Of a stretch of 64,000 nt of DNA, positions 62,206-64,000 are shown one piece after another. Within the stretch, counting starts at the first letter, position 1. Every line of letters begins with the position of its first letter. The notes beneath the pieces were generated by a model, which had not been told where the DNA came from, did not search any database, and worked only from the letters and a program-made list of their open reading frames with translations. Both the position numbers and the translations under genes were made by a program. This DNA is from Sphingomicrobium clamense (GTDB taxonomy: Bacteria > Pseudomonadota > Alphaproteobacteria > Sphingomonadales > Sphingomonadaceae), in NCBI RefSeq assembly GCF_019264355.1, contig NZ_JAHVAH010000001.1:418001-482000 (forward strand), in the 5' to 3' direction.

Positions 62206-62223
62206 GTATTGCATACATAATAC
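62206..62223. promoter_or_regulatory. GTATT-N8-AATAC operator before the head-GIN lipoprotein
   Basis: GTATT (62206-62210), eight bases, AATAC (62219-62223), 22 bases before the lipoprotein start at 62184. Same arms and spacer as the dyad before the amidohydrolase. Confidence 0.55.
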
Positions 62224-62254
62224 AGCGATCCGCATCTTCAAGGCAAGGGCAATG

Positions 62255-62286
62255 AAAAAGGGCGCCCGCATCGCTGCAGGCGCCCT
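62255..62286 (-). terminator. Terminator after carD
   Basis: Stem AGGGCGCC (62259-62266) / GGCGCCCT (62279-62286), 12-base loop; on the minus strand the hairpin is followed by a T-run (62258-62255). It ends the leftward carD transcript 69 bases after its stop. Confidence 0.85.
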
Positions 62287-62307
62287 CTTCGAGGACCGTT
62301 TGGGTCA

Positions 62308-62367
62308 GACGCTCTTAGGCATCAGAAGACGCGTCGAGCGTCCCCCGGACACTCTTAGGCGTCTTCT
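62308..62367 (-). other. Interleaved inverted repeats in the carD 3' end
   Basis: Two perfect inverted repeats interleave: GACGCTC (62308-62314) / GAGCGTC (62336-62342), and AGAAGACGC (62324-62332) / GCGTCTTCT (62359-62367). The order a-b-a'-b' is that of a pseudoknot or of mutually exclusive stems. The second overlaps the carD stop. CTCTTAGGC also occurs directly twice (62312-62320, 62352-62360), once containing the stop codon. Confidence 0.45.
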
Positions 62368-62888
62368 TTTTCCGCGTTCCAGATCTTGGCGGCGTCGTCG
62401 AGGATCTTGAGGATCTTCTTGAGCGCGGCCTTCTCGTCGGTCTTTTCCATCGCCGCGAGTTCGCGGGCGAGACGGCTCGAGGCCGCTTCGAAAATCTGAC
62501 GCTCCGAATAGCTTTGCTCCGGCTGGTCGTCGGCGCGGAACAGGTCGCGAGTCACTTCAGCGATCTGGATCAGGTCGCCCGAATTGATCTTGGCCTCATA
62601 TTCCTGCGCGCGGCGCGACCACATGGTGCGCTTGACCTTCGGCTTGCCCTTGAGCGTCTCCATGGCGTCCTTCATCGCCTTGTCCGAGGAAAGCTTGCGC
62701 ATGCCCGTCGCTTCGGCCTTGTTGACCGGAACGCGGAGCGTCATCTTTTCCTTTTCAAAGCGCAGGACGTAGAGGTCGAGGGCAATACCGGCAATTTCGG
62801 TCGACTGGAGTTCGATGACCTTGCCGACCCCGTGTTTCGGGTAGACGACGAAATCACCGACGTCGAAGCTGACTGCCTTGCTTGCCAT
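62355..62888 (-). CDS. carD: CarD-family transcriptional regulator
   Basis: A 177-residue RNA-polymerase-binding protein that stabilises open complexes. The N-terminal CarD/TRCF RNAP-interaction domain reads FDVGDFVVYPKHGVGKVIEL and YVLRFEKEKMTLRVPVNKAE; the C-terminal helical DNA-binding part has KRTMWSRRAQEYEAKINSGD (conserved Trp) and SYSERQIFEAASSRLARELA. It has its own terminator and a TATAAT box at 63039-63044 on its strand, about 150 bases upstream. Confidence 0.94.
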   Translation of the reverse strand: MASKAVSFDVGDFVVYPKHGVGKVIELQSTEIAGIALDLYVLRFEKEKMTLRVPVNKAEATGMRKLSSDKAMKDAMETLKGKPKVKRTMWSRRAQEYEAKINSGDLIQIAEVTRDLFRADDQPEQSYSERQIFEAASSRLARELAAMEKTDEKAALKKILKILDDAAKIWNAEKEDA

Positions 62889-63056
62889 AAGTGGGGGGAC
62901 CTTTCCGTTTGCGTGCCGCGGTACGGAACAGGCGGCGAAAGTCTCGCCGTCTAACGTCGACCAAAGCGATCGGTTCCGTCGCGGGATGTTCCATCAATGA
63001 AATGCCGACGCGTGGTGAGAGCGCCGGCTTGTGACTGTATTATAACAGAAAGTGGC

Positions 63057-64000
63057 TCAAATTTCGAGTCCCAGTTGCAAAGGACCACTTGTTTGCGCTG
63101 CGACGGGCGAATGTGCGCCCAATCCCAGCAGCCGGATCGGCTTCTCGAGCGGGAAAAGTCCTTCGAGCAGAGACCGCCCTTCCGCCAGAAACGCCTCTTT
63201 TCCGGGGATCCGGTCGGCGAAGCTCTTCGAGCGCGTGGAAATGGTGAAATCGGCATATTTGACCTTGAGGGTCACCGTCCGCCCGACGAACTCGGCCTTT
63301 TCGACGCGCTCCCACGCCCGCTCGCCGATCCGCATGAGCTCGGCCGTTAGCGAATCGAGGTCGGAGAGATCGCTCCCGAATGTGTCTTCGCAGCTCACCG
63401 ACTTGCGCTGGCGGTGCGCCTTGACCTGCCGCTCGTCGATCCCGCGCGAGATCCGGTAGTACCAGCCTGCTGACGAACCGAAATGGGCTTGCAGCTCGGT
63501 CAGGCTCCATTCGCGCAGGTCGGCGCCGGTCAGGATGCCGAGCTTCTCCATCTTCGCGGCGGTCTTGGGGCCGATACCGTGGAATCGTTTGACGGACAGC
63601 GTGGCCACGAAGGCCGGGCCTTTCGAAGGCGGGATGACGCAGATGCCGTCGGGCTTGTTCTGGTCGCTGGCGAGCTTGGCGATGAACTTGCAATAGCTGA
63701 CCCCAGCGCTCGCGGTGAGGCCCGTCTCTTTCTTGATGCGCGCGCGGATATCCTCGGCAATCGCCTTTGCTGTGCCCAGACCGTGCCGGTCTTCGGTCAC
63801 GTCAAGATAGGCCTCGTCGAGGCTCAGCGGCTCGATGTCGTCGGTATGGTGCGCGAAGATATCGCGAATCTGCTGGCTGACCCCGCGATAGGTGTCGAAG
63901 CGCGGCTTGACGAACACCAGGTCGGGACATTTGCGCTTCGCGGTGACCGACGGCATCGCCGATCGCACGCCAAATTCGCGCGCCTCGTAGCTCGCCGCCG
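63057..64000 (-). CDS. dinB: DNA polymerase IV (N-terminus outside window)
   Basis: A Y-family lesion-bypass polymerase; about 314 residues are present and the frame is open to the window edge (AASYEAREFGVRSAMPSV reads from 64000), so the first ~50 residues are missing. Visible motifs are the catalytic SLDEAYLDVT, GLTASAGVSYCKFIAKLASD and the helix-hairpin-helix HGIGPKTAAKMEKLGI, then the little-finger domain. The C-terminus ends LLGLGAHSPVA...LGLEI and no beta-clamp motif (QxxLF) is evident except the final QLGLEI, which may serve. Confidence 0.94.
   Translation of the reverse strand, partial: AASYEAREFGVRSAMPSVTAKRKCPDLVFVKPRFDTYRGVSQQIRDIFAHHTDDIEPLSLDEAYLDVTEDRHGLGTAKAIAEDIRARIKKETGLTASAGVSYCKFIAKLASDQNKPDGICVIPPSKGPAFVATLSVKRFHGIGPKTAAKMEKLGILTGADLREWSLTELQAHFGSSAGWYYRISRGIDERQVKAHRQRKSVSCEDTFGSDLSDLDSLTAELMRIGERAWERVEKAEFVGRTVTLKVKYADFTISTRSKSFADRIPGKEAFLAEGRSLLEGLFPLEKPIRLLGLGAHSPVAAQTSGPLQLGLEI

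Overview
The window is GC-rich, densely packed chromosome from an alphaproteobacterium, most likely of the Sphingomonadales (a Sphingomonas/Sphingomicrobium type). The evidence is the gene set: a suf operon headed by an Rrf2 regulator, CarD, a CC_3452-family protein, a bacterial Cdc48, a large TonB receptor with a proline-rich tail, a malic enzyme-phosphotransacetylase fusion, DUF1489 and HIG1-type small proteins. GANTC sites and TTAACCAT half-sites in promoters fit the same group. No rRNA, tRNA, CRISPR array, insertion sequence, prophage or integrase was seen. No stretch longer than about 300 bases lacks a gene. Genes are tightly coupled: ATGA or GTGA start/stop overlaps join most neighbours on the same strand, and several convergent pairs share stop-codon bases.

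Layout. 1-3.7 kb: MarC (cut by the edge), folD, yggT and the ergothioneine pair egtB-egtD. 3.7-6.2 kb: corrinoid adenosyltransferase, a HIG1-like membrane peptide, gluQ and an HNH endonuclease. 6.2-12.4 kb: a receiver domain without its phosphoacceptor Asp, galU, a small lipoprotein, a TlpA thioredoxin, dapD, a HAD phosphatase and a surface-type S8 protease. 12.4-18.8 kb: an MddA-like methyltransferase, then the suf operon read right to left: sufR, sufB, an unknown 59-residue gene, sufC, sufD, sufS, sufT, sufA. 18.9-25.4 kb: a DUF885 peptidase-like lipoprotein, then pyrD, gamma-glutamyltransferase and an acyl-CoA ligase. 25.4-30.5 kb: leftward glyoxalase and hydrolase genes, and a self-contained XRE/membrane-protein module behind a 50-bp compound dyad.

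30.5-38.9 kb (rightward): thrS, a chemotaxis receptor, infC with an apparent non-ATG start, and the TonB receptor. 38.9-48.8 kb: glnD-mutS, the malic enzyme and the bifunctional (p)ppGpp enzyme. 48.8-55.7 kb: CC_3452 protein, HxlR regulator, rpoZ, a phospholipase-D family synthase facing a PmtA-like methyltransferase, an MFS transporter and cdc48. 55.8-64 kb: SDR, cyclophilin, amidohydrolase, mgtE, DUF1489, two head-GIN-domain proteins, carD and dinB (cut by the edge).

Most of the window is core metabolism and information processing: folate C1, UTP-glucose, lysine, pyrimidine, Fe-S assembly, stringent response, PII signalling, mismatch repair and lesion bypass. The accessory interest lies in regulatory DNA: repeated dyads that tie separate genes together (GTATT-N8-AATAC), operator-like palindromes next to their own regulators (suf, XRE, HxlR), a hairpin covering the ribosome-binding site of rel, and a pseudoknot-like 3' end on carD. 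All functional calls come from reading motifs by eye; no database search was run.
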